Assembly (NCBI GenBank): GCA_024711125.1
Contig: JANJTM010000038.1
Span: forward strand, 124,001-188,000
From: Rhodothermales bacterium
GTDB lineage: Bacteria; Bacteroidota; Rhodothermia; Rhodothermales; UBA10348
Direction: 5' to 3'
Length of the DNA stretch: 64,000 bases
How positions within the stretch are numbered: the first letter of the stretch is position 1; each line of letters opens with the position of its first letter. Both the position numbers and the translations under genes were made by a program. Shown one piece after another: positions 23,322-31,835 of this stretch. The notes beneath the pieces were generated by a model. It made no database searches, was not told where the DNA came from, and saw nothing but the letters and a program-made list of their open reading frames with translations.

Positions 23322-24767
23322 TCAACGCAGGGAGGCTACGAGGGCTTCGCCGTACTCCTCCGCTTCGGCGAGGCGCGCCCGTCGGTCGGGGTCGTCGGCA
23401 CAAAGCGCACTCGCGGGCTCGATTTCGGCGCGGAACGCGTCGTACCGGGATACCGCTCCCTCCGGCGCGTCCAGCAGGCGGGCCCGGCAGAACTCCTTCC
23501 AGGCCCGCGATTCGGCCGGCCCGAACGTCTCCGGGTAGTTGCGCCCACGAAAGCGGAATACCATCTCGTTCAGGCGGGCATCGTCGAACGTTCCCCGGAA
23601 GGATCCGAGGTCTGCCGGGTCGGCGTTCCGGAAATCCCAGGACCGGGCCTCATCCCGTCGCCCCACGAATCCCCCGTACAGCGCTTCATCGACATCCGGC
23701 AGGCTCTCACGGGCCGGCGGGGCATGAACCTCCTGGAGCAGCGCGGCCAGGTCTCCGTGTTCCGACAGCCGTCGCTGGTTTGCGCGGCAGACGTCCATGT
23801 CGATACCCGCCCGAAGGGCCGCACCGCCGTCCACGGTACCGATGGGCGCGAGGAAGGGACACTCGTTGGTCTTGATTCGCACGATCGGCGGTCGCGTCGT
23901 CCCTTCTTCGAGCGATTCGCGGGGGGCATGCAGCAGCGTCCGCAGTTCGTCCGGCGCCATGCGGAACAGGGCTTCCGGATCCCTGCCGAGGTCGATCGCG
24001 AAGACGTCCCGGTTCTGGGACGCGTGAGCGGATCGTGCGACCAGCAGCAACGGCGCCACGCCTCGGCGGTCGTACCCGTACAAGGGGGAGACGTGGGCGA
24101 CCGCGCGGCCCATGTTGTCGGCGACGAAGCGCTCCACCGACCGGGTGGTCCGCTGTCCGAGCGCCCAGTCGTACAGGTTCGGCTGGGCCGTGCGGACCAG
24201 GCGTGCGAGCGCGACGGTCGCCTCGACATCCGACAGGGCGTCGTGGGCCGATTCGTGCCCGAGACCGTTCTCCCGTGCCAGGTCCTCCAACCGGAGAGAC
24301 GTCGAGCCGTCGGCGGCGCGGGGCCAGCGGATGCCGTCGGGACGCAGGGCATACGCCGCCAGGACCACGTTCCGCAGATCCCACTTGGAATTCCCGTTGT
24401 CGTGTTCGGCGCGGTAGGGCGGAAGGAAGTTGCGCCAGAACAGGAACCGGGCAATCTTCGAGTCGAACTTCTCGGAATTGTAACCCACGCAGCACGACCC
24501 GGGGTGCGACATATCCTCGAAGACCATGCCGGCGAATTCCGACTCGATCTCCCCTTCCTCGAGGGCGAAACGGGGGGTGATGCCGTGAATCGCGGTCGAT
24601 ACGGGGCTCGGGAGAAAGTCGCCCGACGGACGGCAGTAGTACGTGTACCCGTCGTCGACGGGCTCGAGGTCGAGGTCCGTTCTCAGGAAAGCGACCTGGA
24701 CGGGCCGGGCTGAAGCTACCCGGTTGCCCCAGGTTTCGAAGTCGTACCACAACAGCGTTTCTTCCAT
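23322..24767 (-). CDS. sbcB: Exodeoxyribonuclease I
   Basis: 481 aa, close to the 475 aa of the E. coli enzyme. Exonuclease I degrades single-stranded DNA 3' to 5' in recombination and mismatch repair. The DEDDh exonuclease motifs are visible: LLWYDFETWGNR at the N-terminus, GYNSEKFDSKI near 95 and ESAHDALSDVEATVAL near 180. SH3-like and C-terminal helical parts include FVADNMGRAVAHVSPLYGYDRRG, typical of SbcB. The ATG at 24767 is chosen because the fold begins there. It is convergent with the tRNA cluster. Confidence 0.92.
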   Translation of the reverse strand: MEETLLWYDFETWGNRVASARPVQVAFLRTDLDLEPVDDGYTYYCRPSGDFLPSPVSTAIHGITPRFALEEGEIESEFAGMVFEDMSHPGSCCVGYNSEKFDSKIARFLFWRNFLPPYRAEHDNGNSKWDLRNVVLAAYALRPDGIRWPRAADGSTSLRLEDLARENGLGHESAHDALSDVEATVALARLVRTAQPNLYDWALGQRTTRSVERFVADNMGRAVAHVSPLYGYDRRGVAPLLLVARSAHASQNRDVFAIDLGRDPEALFRMAPDELRTLLHAPRESLEEGTTRPPIVRIKTNECPFLAPIGTVDGGAALRAGIDMDVCRANQRRLSEHGDLAALLQEVHAPPARESLPDVDEALYGGFVGRRDEARSWDFRNADPADLGSFRGTFDDARLNEMVFRFRGRNYPETFGPAESRAWKEFCRARLLDAPEGAVSRYDAFRAEIEPASALCADDPDRRARLAEAEEYGEALVASLR

Positions 24768-24876
24768 CACCGTCTCCCGACCGTCGGATTCCATCCACCA
24801 ACATACACCACGGAGCGGCCGTGTCCTCGGGATCCCCGGGCCCTTCGTCACGTTGCCCCATGAACCGCGACCGCCG

Positions 24877-25578
24877 GTGAAACCCGTACTTCCCATTCTC
24901 CTCCTGGCGGCCTGCACAGGCCGGGACCCCGGGGACACGCCGCGGCCCGGATCGGACTTCGGGCGCGAGCCCCTGCATGTGAACTCCGGGACGGGAACCC
25001 CGGCCTGGGGAACGGCCGACGGTATGCCGCTCGTCCTGCGGACGAAGTTCCGGGCGGTCGACCTCCCGGTCCACGTCGAGCCCGTCGTCGCGGGCGTTCC
25101 GCCCGATTCGCTCGGTGCCGAACTGGGAGCCGAAGACGCGATCCACCTCGGAGACGAACTGGCCGCGATGGCGGCGACCGACGGCCTCCTGGCCGCAGCC
25201 GAGACCGAGGCGGGGCTCTTCGTTCTTCATCGAACCACGCCCGGAGCCACCGAGACCCTGCTCGCCGCCTGGAGCCCGTCGGCCCGTCGCCTGGTCTGGA
25301 TCGCAGACCTGGCCTGGGCCGAAGAGACGGACGAGGGGCCGGCACGGCACGAAGCGTGGATCGCCGACCTGGATTCCGACGGACGACCGGAACTCGTGCA
25401 GCGCAGTGTCCGCGGGAATCCGGATGCGGGTGGCAGCGGCACGGAGTGGTCGGCCTGGTTGATGGGACCGGCGCTCGACTGGATCGCACGTCCGCTCTCG
25501 ATCCCGGAGCGGACTCGGCTCGCCCCGGACGACGCGAGGCGGGAGGCGGAACGCGGGAGCGAGGTGGCCCGGTCATGA
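24877..25578 (+). CDS. Putative lipoprotein of unknown function
   Basis: 233 aa from a GTG start. The N-terminus (V)KPVLPILLLAACTGRD is a short lipoprotein signal with lipobox LAAC at residue 13. The mature part is acidic and alanine-rich with no recognised domain; a stretch HEAWIADLDSDGRPELVQRSV resembles an FG-GAP-like Asp-rich calcium loop. Its end overlaps the next start by 4 bp (ATGA), so translational coupling to the small membrane protein and kinase downstream is likely. Function unknown. Confidence 0.65.
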   Translation: MKPVLPILLLAACTGRDPGDTPRPGSDFGREPLHVNSGTGTPAWGTADGMPLVLRTKFRAVDLPVHVEPVVAGVPPDSLGAELGAEDAIHLGDELAAMAATDGLLAAAETEAGLFVLHRTTPGATETLLAAWSPSARRLVWIADLAWAEETDEGPARHEAWIADLDSDGRPELVQRSVRGNPDAGGSGTEWSAWLMGPALDWIARPLSIPERTRLAPDDARREAERGSEVARS

Positions 25579-25799
25579 CGAAACGACACCTTCTATCCGG
25601 TCTCGCGCTCGGCGGGTTCCTGTTTCTGCTCGCGCGGGCGTGGTTCCTGAAGCTGCTCGCCGCGCTTGGCTACGTGGACGGTCGTCCCGGCTCGGTTCTG
25701 GTTTCGGTGCTGTTCCTCTCGTGCATGCTCGTCATGTGTCTCGGCTATGGCGTCGGGGTGGTGGCGTGGTGGGCGAAGAAGCGAAGACGAGGGGCATGA
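25575..25799 (+). CDS. Small two-helix membrane protein, unknown
   Basis: 74 aa, MTKRHLLSGLALGGFLFLLARAWFLKLL, then VLVSVLFLSCMLVMCLGYGVGVVAWWAKKRRRGA: two transmembrane helices and a basic C-terminal tail, predicted to leave the tail in the cytoplasm. The start overlaps the lipoprotein stop (ATGA) and the hybrid kinase begins 4 bp after its stop. No family is recognised; it may be an accessory of the following sensor. Confidence 0.65.
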   Translation: MTKRHLLSGLALGGFLFLLARAWFLKLLAALGYVDGRPGSVLVSVLFLSCMLVMCLGYGVGVVAWWAKKRRRGA

Positions 25800-25803
25800 C
25801 GGC

Positions 25804-26940
25804 ATGAGCAACGAAGCGCCTGCAAGGATTCTCGTCGTGGACGACTCCGAAGCCAACCGGCGCATGCTGGTCGATTTCCTGACGGCCCAGGGCCATGTGT
25901 GCGAGGCCGCGAACGGCGGTGCCGAGGCGTTGGAACGGTTGCGGTCCGAGCCGCCGGACCTGGTCCTCCTCGACGTGGACATGCCGCAGATCGATGGGCT
26001 CGAAGTGCTGGAAACGATCCGCGGTGCCGAAGACATTCCCGGTGTGCCGGTCATCATGATTTCGGGCGTCGAGGATCGCCGGGTCGTGGCGCGCTGCATC
26101 GAACTGGGCGCGGATGATTTCCTGCCGAAGCCCTTCGACCCGGTCCTGCTGAAAGCGCGGGTTTCGGCGAGCCTGTGGCGCAAGCGAACCCGTGATCGTG
26201 AGCGGAGATTGACCGAGGATCTCGAAGAGAAGGTCAGGGCACTGCGCCAGGCCGAGGCGCTCAGGGACGCCATGTCGAACATGCTGGTCCACGACCTGGC
26301 TACCCCGCTCTCGGTGATCCGGATGAACGTGGAATTGCTTGCACTGAAGCAATCGATGGGGCTGTTCGACCCGGACGCGTCGAGAACCGGGCTCGACAAG
26401 ATCTCCGCGGCTTCCGAATCCCTGTCCAGGCTCGTGCAGGGCATTCTCGACGTAGCACGGCTCGAAAGCGGGCAGTTGAACGTCCGGCTGTCGCTCGTCG
26501 AGTGTGCCCCGCTCCTGGCCGATGTCGCCGAAATGTTCGCCGGTCCGGCCGACGAGCGCGGATCCCGGATCGTGGTCGACGAACAGGTGAAGGGGGTGCG
26601 CGTTTTCGCCGACGAGGACCTTCTTCGCCGCATGCTGCAGAACCTGGTGGCAAACGCCATCAAGTACGGCGGTTCCGGCGCGACCGTCACGCTCCGGGCC
26701 GAGAGGAACGGGGACGCCACGGTGCTTTCCGTTTCGGACGACGGACCCGGCATTCCAGACCACGCCCTCCCCCACGTGTTCGACGCCTTCTACCGGGCGC
26801 CGTCGGCGGGGTCCACGCGGTGGTTCGGCGTGGGGCTCGGGCTGGCGTTCTGTCGCCTCGCGGCCGAGGCGCAGGGCGCGTCGATCTCGGTGCGATCGGT
26901 ACCCGGGTCGGAAACCACGTTTGCCGTCGAATTCCGTTAG
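25804..26940 (+). CDS. Response regulator-histidine kinase hybrid (N-terminal receiver)
   Basis: 378 aa, cytoplasmic. Residues 8-125 are a receiver domain: ILVVDDSEANRRML, VLLDVDMPQIDG (phospho-acceptor Asp), MISG and a Lys in DFLPKPFD. A coiled coil follows, then the HisKA box MLVHDLATPLSVIRMN (His near 159). The HATPase shows NLVANAIKYGG, SVSDDGPGIPDHA, FDAFYRA and a GVGLGLAFC G2 box. A receiver before the kinase lets another kinase gate its activity. It is third in a tight cluster with a lipoprotein and a small membrane protein. The neighbouring NtrC-type gene is convergent. Confidence 0.88.
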   Translation: MSNEAPARILVVDDSEANRRMLVDFLTAQGHVCEAANGGAEALERLRSEPPDLVLLDVDMPQIDGLEVLETIRGAEDIPGVPVIMISGVEDRRVVARCIELGADDFLPKPFDPVLLKARVSASLWRKRTRDRERRLTEDLEEKVRALRQAEALRDAMSNMLVHDLATPLSVIRMNVELLALKQSMGLFDPDASRTGLDKISAASESLSRLVQGILDVARLESGQLNVRLSLVECAPLLADVAEMFAGPADERGSRIVVDEQVKGVRVFADEDLLRRMLQNLVANAIKYGGSGATVTLRAERNGDATVLSVSDDGPGIPDHALPHVFDAFYRAPSAGSTRWFGVGLGLAFCRLAAEAQGASISVRSVPGSETTFAVEFR

Positions 26941-26959
26941 GATGCCCGTCGGCGCGCCG

Positions 26960-28324
26960 TCACGGACGATCCAGACCGTAGCGACGCATGCGGGTGTACA
27001 GGTTCGACCGTTGGAGGTCGATCGCCTCGGCCGTGCGGCTCACGTTCCACTCGTTCTCGGCGAGCTTCCGCTCGATGAATGCCCGCTCCACGGTCTCCCG
27101 GAAGTCGGCCAGGTGCGCGTGGGCATCGATGATGCCGGTGATCGACGACGCCCCGCTTCGTCCCGCGCCGACGAACTCGGCGATATCGGCGGCGACTACC
27201 CTGTCGCGGTCGACCAGGACCAGGAGGCGCTCCACGACGTTGCGCAGTTCGCGCACATTCCCCCGCCAGGGAAGGCGCTGCAGGGCCTCCAACGCGTCAG
27301 GGGCGAAACGGACGGGTTGTGACGGCGCGCAGACCCGCACGAAATGCTCAACAAGGGCAGGGATGTCCTCGGGACGCTCCCTGAGGGGGGGTACCCGAAG
27401 CTGGATGACCGACAACCGGTGAAAGAGGTCGTCGCGGAATCGGCCTTCCTCGAGGTCGCGCTCCAGGTCGCGGTTGGTGGCACTCACCACGCGGACGTCG
27501 ATGGACAGGTCGCGGTCCCCTCCGACCCGGCGGATCGTGCCGCTTTCCAGGGCACGCAGCACCTTGGCCTGTGCGGCGGGACTCATGTCACCGATTTCGT
27601 CGAGGAAGAGCGTACCGCCGTTCGCCTGCTCGAAAGTCCCGATCTGTCTGCGAAGCGCGCCCGTAAAAGCCCCCTGCTCGTGTCCGAAAAGCTCGCTCTC
27701 GATGAGATCGGTGGGAATCGCGGCGCAGTTGACCGCGACCAGCGGACCGTCGCTGCGGGACGACAGCGCGTGGAGCCCGCGGGCGACGAGTTCCTTGCCG
27801 GTTCCGGGCTCGCCCGTGATGAGGATTCGGGCGTCGGACGGAGCCGCCCGCTCGATCAACCGCCGCACCTTGTCCATGGCCCTCGAATCGCCGACGAGCG
27901 GAAGTGCCGGTGGCTGCACCCGCGCAAGGGCCGAACGGATGCGCACGTTCTCGGTGCGCAGCTTGCCCTGTTCGAGCGCGTTGCGCACGACGACGAGCAG
28001 GCGGTTGAGCGAGGGCGGCTTCTGCAGGAAGTCGAACGCGCCGAGACGCGTGGCTTCGACGGCGGTTTCGATCGTCGCGTGGGCCGTCAGCATGACGGCG
28101 GGCACCTCGGGCGCGGTCTCCCGGAGAGCGCGGAGCGCGGTCAGGCCGTCCATGACGGGCATCATCACGTCGAGCAGGACGAGATCGACGACCTGCGAGG
28201 CGACGACTTCGAGCCCGAGCTGCCCGTTCTCGGCCTCCAGCACCGAGAAGTCCTGCAACTCGAGGAGGTCCCGGAGCGTGCGCCGGATGGCCGGTTCGTC
28301 GTCGACGATGAGTACGGTGGGCAT
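26960..28324 (-). CDS. Sigma-54-dependent response regulator, NtrC type
   Basis: 454 aa. Receiver (residues 1-120: VLIVDDEPAIRR, VLLDVMMPVMDG, LTAHA, DFLQKPP), a sigma54-interaction AAA+ domain (GEPGTGKELVARGLH Walker A, GHEQGAFTGALR loop for sigma54 contact, GGTLFLDEIGDM Walker B, R-finger region LRERPEDIP) and a C-terminal Fis-type helix-turn-helix (ENEWNVSRTAEAIDLQRSNLYTRM). It should activate sigma54 promoters after phosphorylation. Start MPTVLIVDD is the natural receiver start. A divergent sensor kinase begins 92 bp away and is its likely partner. Confidence 0.93.
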   Translation of the reverse strand: MPTVLIVDDEPAIRRTLRDLLELQDFSVLEAENGQLGLEVVASQVVDLVLLDVMMPVMDGLTALRALRETAPEVPAVMLTAHATIETAVEATRLGAFDFLQKPPSLNRLLVVVRNALEQGKLRTENVRIRSALARVQPPALPLVGDSRAMDKVRRLIERAAPSDARILITGEPGTGKELVARGLHALSSRSDGPLVAVNCAAIPTDLIESELFGHEQGAFTGALRRQIGTFEQANGGTLFLDEIGDMSPAAQAKVLRALESGTIRRVGGDRDLSIDVRVVSATNRDLERDLEEGRFRDDLFHRLSVIQLRVPPLRERPEDIPALVEHFVRVCAPSQPVRFAPDALEALQRLPWRGNVRELRNVVERLLVLVDRDRVVAADIAEFVGAGRSGASSITGIIDAHAHLADFRETVERAFIERKLAENEWNVSRTAEAIDLQRSNLYTRMRRYGLDRP

Positions 28325-28416
28325 GGCGTGTCGAATATACACGCGGGGTTTCTTCACGAGAGGGGGACACCGGCGTTCGTTACCTTGCGAAATTCGCATT
28401 CTTCACCCGTCGGGCC

Positions 28417-29556
28417 ATGAATCCCCAGCAGGCCGAGGCCTGGACCCTGGTGCTCCTCGGCGCGGCGGTCGGACTGGCTGCCGCGTGGGTCCTGCGCACG
28501 GTCTTCGGCGTCGTTCGACGCGCGACGGGATCCGCACTCGACGGCGTCCCTCCCCGAACCACCGGTACGGCGGGACTCCACAACGAGGAACTGGAACGGC
28601 AGAACGCCCGGCTCGAGCGCGAACGCGAAACGGAACGGGAACGACGTCGGATTCTTTCGGACATGAACGAGATGCTCCTGCTCCAGAAAGAGGAGCAGGA
28701 GGCCCGTGCGAGCGATCTCGCCGTGGCGAACGCCGAGCTGGAACGCATGCAACAGCTGACGGCCTGGCAGCAGGAGGCCCTGGCCGAACGGAACGAGGCG
28801 CTCGAAAACCAGACGGCCGAGGCGGAACGACTCTCCCGCGAACTGGCGCGCCGCGTCGAGCAACTGAACGTGGCGCTCGCGCAGATCGAGCGGTTGCACC
28901 GGGATCACGAGGCGTTTCTCCGGCACGAGCTGCGCAACGCGATCAGCCCGATCCTCGGGTACGTGGCGTTGCTGGAATCGGACGATCCGTCCTCCGAACA
29001 ATCGACGCGGTGGTTGGCCGGCATCCGCGAGGCGGCCGAAGCCACGGAGCGGCTGCTGAACGAACTGAGGGATCTGCAGGCGATCGAACGCGGCTCGCGC
29101 GCGATCGAGCGACAGGCCGTCCCGCTCGATGACCTCGCGCGATCGGCCGTGCGAGCGGTAGACCCACGGGGTACGGTCGAGTTCGACCTGGATCTCGCGA
29201 CCTGTTCCGCCCTCGGGGACCCGTCGCTCCTGCCGGGAGTCCTCGTGAACCTCGTGCGCAATGCCGTGGAGCACGTCCGCGGCCAGCCGAAGCCCTCGGT
29301 ACACGTGCACACCTCGGTCGAGCACGACCAGGCGATCGTCAGGGTGCGGAACGGTGGTCCCGCGATTCCGAAGGCCCTCCTGCCCCGGTTCTTCGATCGG
29401 TTCAACTCGACGAAGGAGGGCGGAACGGGGCTCGGCACCTCGTACGTGTTCCTCGTCGTGCGGGCGCACGGCGGGGATGTACACGTCGAATCGAGCGATT
29501 CGACCGGAACCACGGTGACGGTGCGACTTCCGCTCGCGGGGCCGGACGAGCGCTGA
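28417..29556 (+). CDS. Membrane-anchored histidine kinase with long coiled coil
   Basis: 379 aa. One N-terminal transmembrane helix (TLVLLGAAVGLAAAWVLRTVFG), then about 110 residues of charged coiled coil (from NEELERQNARLERERETERERRR onward), the His box AFLRHELRNAISPILGY (His near 169) and a HATPase domain (NLVRNAVEHV, FFDRFNSTKEGGTGLGTSY). The G1 box reads VRNGGPAIP, with Asn where Asp is usual. No periplasmic sensor domain exists, so the signal is probably cytoplasmic or carried by partners. A TACCTTGC box lies 29 nt upstream. Divergent from the NtrC-type gene. Confidence 0.87.
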   Translation: MNPQQAEAWTLVLLGAAVGLAAAWVLRTVFGVVRRATGSALDGVPPRTTGTAGLHNEELERQNARLERERETERERRRILSDMNEMLLLQKEEQEARASDLAVANAELERMQQLTAWQQEALAERNEALENQTAEAERLSRELARRVEQLNVALAQIERLHRDHEAFLRHELRNAISPILGYVALLESDDPSSEQSTRWLAGIREAAEATERLLNELRDLQAIERGSRAIERQAVPLDDLARSAVRAVDPRGTVEFDLDLATCSALGDPSLLPGVLVNLVRNAVEHVRGQPKPSVHVHTSVEHDQAIVRVRNGGPAIPKALLPRFFDRFNSTKEGGTGLGTSYVFLVVRAHGGDVHVESSDSTGTTVTVRLPLAGPDER

Positions 29557-29565
29557 GGGAGCCGA

Positions 29566-31020
29566 TCAACGCCGGACGAGCGGCGGGTCGCATCCCAGGT
29601 CGATCCGGGACGCCGTGTCGTTGTTGGGTATGCAGCTGCCCGATGGTACCCAGTCCGGCTCGTATCGATCGAGCTGGGGGTCCCTCAACGCTTCGGCCAC
29701 GAACGCGGTCAGCAGGTCCACTTCGCGATCGGTCAGCCCCAGCGGCACGAACTGCTCAGACAGATGCTGTGCCGGAAGGGAAACCTCGGGGATCGCCCGG
29801 TTCTTGTATTGCACCACGTCGCGAACCGACACGAACGAGGCTCCGTGGCCGAGGAAAACGGCGTCGGCCAGGTTGTAGAGCTGGGGGGTCTTGAAACAGT
29901 ACGAGTCGTCCGGGTCGAGCGTGAACGCGGCTCGCCCCAGCGGCTTGGGAAGGTCCCGCGGATCGAAGCGGATATCCGGCCCCGCGAGATCGGCCATTCC
30001 GAGCGCGTGGAAGGTCATCGAGTTGAGCGCCGGCCCCGTATGGCAGGCGTGGCAGTTCGCTTTTCCGAAGAACAGGAGGGCGCCCTCCTTCTGGCGCGCC
30101 GTCATCGCTTCGCGTCGGCCGCGGAGCCAGAGTTGGAACGGTGCCCGGTTGGACAGGAGCGTCCGTTCGTACGCGGCGATCGCGAGCGCGGCATCGATGA
30201 GATTGACAGGACGGCCCGGGAAGGCCTGTTCCCACAGGCCCGTGTACACCGGTTCGGCCATGAGCGGTCCGGATGCGAAGCTGCCCATGCGATGCACGCC
30301 CATGGAGGCGATCGACTGCGTCTCCACGCCTTCGAAACCCAGGAAATTCACCTCCTTCGGGGAGCCGGGTGTCCACCGGTGCCGGGTATCGGCATTGACC
30401 CCGGTCGCGCCGAACTGTCCGTTCCAGAGCATGACCTCCTGGTACGCCGAGTTCATGATCGTCGGGGAGCGGATGGGCTGCACGTCCAGTTCGTGGTCGT
30501 TGTAGTCGGGCCTCAGGATGCGTCCCTCTCCGCCACGACCGAACCCGCTGCCGCCCTCGGCGACACCCTGGCGAACGCCGGCCTGGAAACCCGCCCGCGC
30601 GTGGTGGCACGACGCGCAGCTCCACGTCCCTCCTTCGCCGGGCCGTCGCGGATCGACCGCAAGCCCCGACTCGTGGAAGAGCAGTTTTCCGAGCTCCACC
30701 TTGGCCGGCGTGATCGGATTGCGCGGGTCCTGCGGGATGGCCGCCAGGTCGTCCGATTCCGGCAGGAGGAAGTGTGCGACGTCGCCGTCCGGGGAAGCCG
30801 CCCGCAGCGCCTCCTCGAGGGAGCGATCCAGTTGTGACGTCTCGTCGTGGCTTGCCACTTCGCAGGCCGTCAACGAGACGGCGCATCCGAGCAGGAAGGC
30901 CAGTCCGACGCGGACCGGAGGCGGGGCGGCGGACCGCGGCGTCCGGATTTCGTGCGCGCGTGCGCGCCCGACCAAGGCGGGAAGACGGGTCACGGGAGTG
31001 CGGGCCAGGTTTCGGGGCAT
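29566..31020 (-). CDS. Di-heme cytochrome c peroxidase family lipoprotein
   Basis: 484 aa with two c-type heme sites, SCASCHHAR near residue 135 and NCHACHTGPALN near 325, plus MNSAYQEVMLWNGQ and NPITPAKVELGKLLFHE motifs of the CcpA/MauG family. These periplasmic enzymes reduce peroxide or modify proteins with electrons from cytochrome c. The chosen ATG (MPRNLARTPV) leaves a long leader before VGLAFLLGCAVSLTAC, a lipoprotein signal; a GTG just before that segment is an alternative start. Function beyond the family is not set. Confidence 0.87.
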   Translation of the reverse strand: MPRNLARTPVTRLPALVGRARAHEIRTPRSAAPPPVRVGLAFLLGCAVSLTACEVASHDETSQLDRSLEEALRAASPDGDVAHFLLPESDDLAAIPQDPRNPITPAKVELGKLLFHESGLAVDPRRPGEGGTWSCASCHHARAGFQAGVRQGVAEGGSGFGRGGEGRILRPDYNDHELDVQPIRSPTIMNSAYQEVMLWNGQFGATGVNADTRHRWTPGSPKEVNFLGFEGVETQSIASMGVHRMGSFASGPLMAEPVYTGLWEQAFPGRPVNLIDAALAIAAYERTLLSNRAPFQLWLRGRREAMTARQKEGALLFFGKANCHACHTGPALNSMTFHALGMADLAGPDIRFDPRDLPKPLGRAAFTLDPDDSYCFKTPQLYNLADAVFLGHGASFVSVRDVVQYKNRAIPEVSLPAQHLSEQFVPLGLTDREVDLLTAFVAEALRDPQLDRYEPDWVPSGSCIPNNDTASRIDLGCDPPLVRR

Positions 31021-31127
31021 CCCTGCGAACAATAACGACCGCCGCGCATTATGCGCTTCCGGTCCGGCTTCGAACGCCGGATTCCATTCTTCCGTTTCCC
31101 GACGACATCATCCATCGAGTGCCCGTC

Positions 31128-31751
31128 ATGAAGAAGGTTTCCTCCGGGCGAGGCAGCCACGGAACACGGAAGCGGCACCGCCGCCCGTTCTGGAAGCGCC
31201 TGCTCTCCCGCCGCTCGCAGGAAGACCGCGTAGAGTACGTGAGCCGGCTCCTGGTCATCCCGGTGGCGATCGCGACCGCTGCGCTCCTGTATGGGCTGAC
31301 GATCGAACCGACCGGACGCAAGGACTACGTCGAATCCCTGACGGATCCGCTCCGCTGGTCCTCGTTCCTGCCGGGGACGAACGAATCCTCGGCCACCGGG
31401 CGGGACCTTTCGTCGCGGGCGTCGAACTCCGGTGGTACGGCCGAACTGCCCGTCCCCTCCGCCGCCCCGGCAGTGGCCGATTCGACGGCCGGGCACACGG
31501 ACTCGACGGCCGCGACCCGAGACGGCTCCGGGACGTGGGTGCTCGTGCGGGAAGGCCAGACGCTGTACGACATCGCCCGGGAGCAGTACGGCAACGAGAC
31601 GGCATGGAAGCGCATCTGGCTGTACAACCTGGAGCGGCTGCCGAACCCCACCAACGTGCGCTACGGTATGGAACTGTACATGCCGCCGCCGGGAGAATTG
31701 TCGGCCGAGGAGACGAGCCGCGTCGACCGCCTGTTGGCCGAGTTGTCCTGA
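31128..31751 (+). CDS. Single-pass membrane protein with C-terminal LysM domain
   Basis: 207 aa. A basic cytoplasmic N-terminus (RKRHRRPFWKRLLSRR), one transmembrane segment (VIPVAIATAALLYGLTI), a low-complexity Ala/Ser/Thr linker and a C-terminal LysM-like domain (WVLVREGQTLYDIAREQYGNETAWKRIWLYN ... NVRYGMELYMPPPGE). LysM modules bind peptidoglycan, so a link between membrane and wall is inferred. Divergent from the peroxidase gene by 107 bp; convergent with the acyl-CoA synthetase gene. Confidence 0.8.
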   Translation: MKKVSSGRGSHGTRKRHRRPFWKRLLSRRSQEDRVEYVSRLLVIPVAIATAALLYGLTIEPTGRKDYVESLTDPLRWSSFLPGTNESSATGRDLSSRASNSGGTAELPVPSAAPAVADSTAGHTDSTAATRDGSGTWVLVREGQTLYDIAREQYGNETAWKRIWLYNLERLPNPTNVRYGMELYMPPPGELSAEETSRVDRLLAELS

Positions 31752-31835
31752 TCTCCGGCAGACCGCCCTCGTCGAGCGCGGGGCGGGCCGCAGGCCGCGT
31801 CCGCCGGATCGGAAAGCGCGACCGTACGCCGGGAT

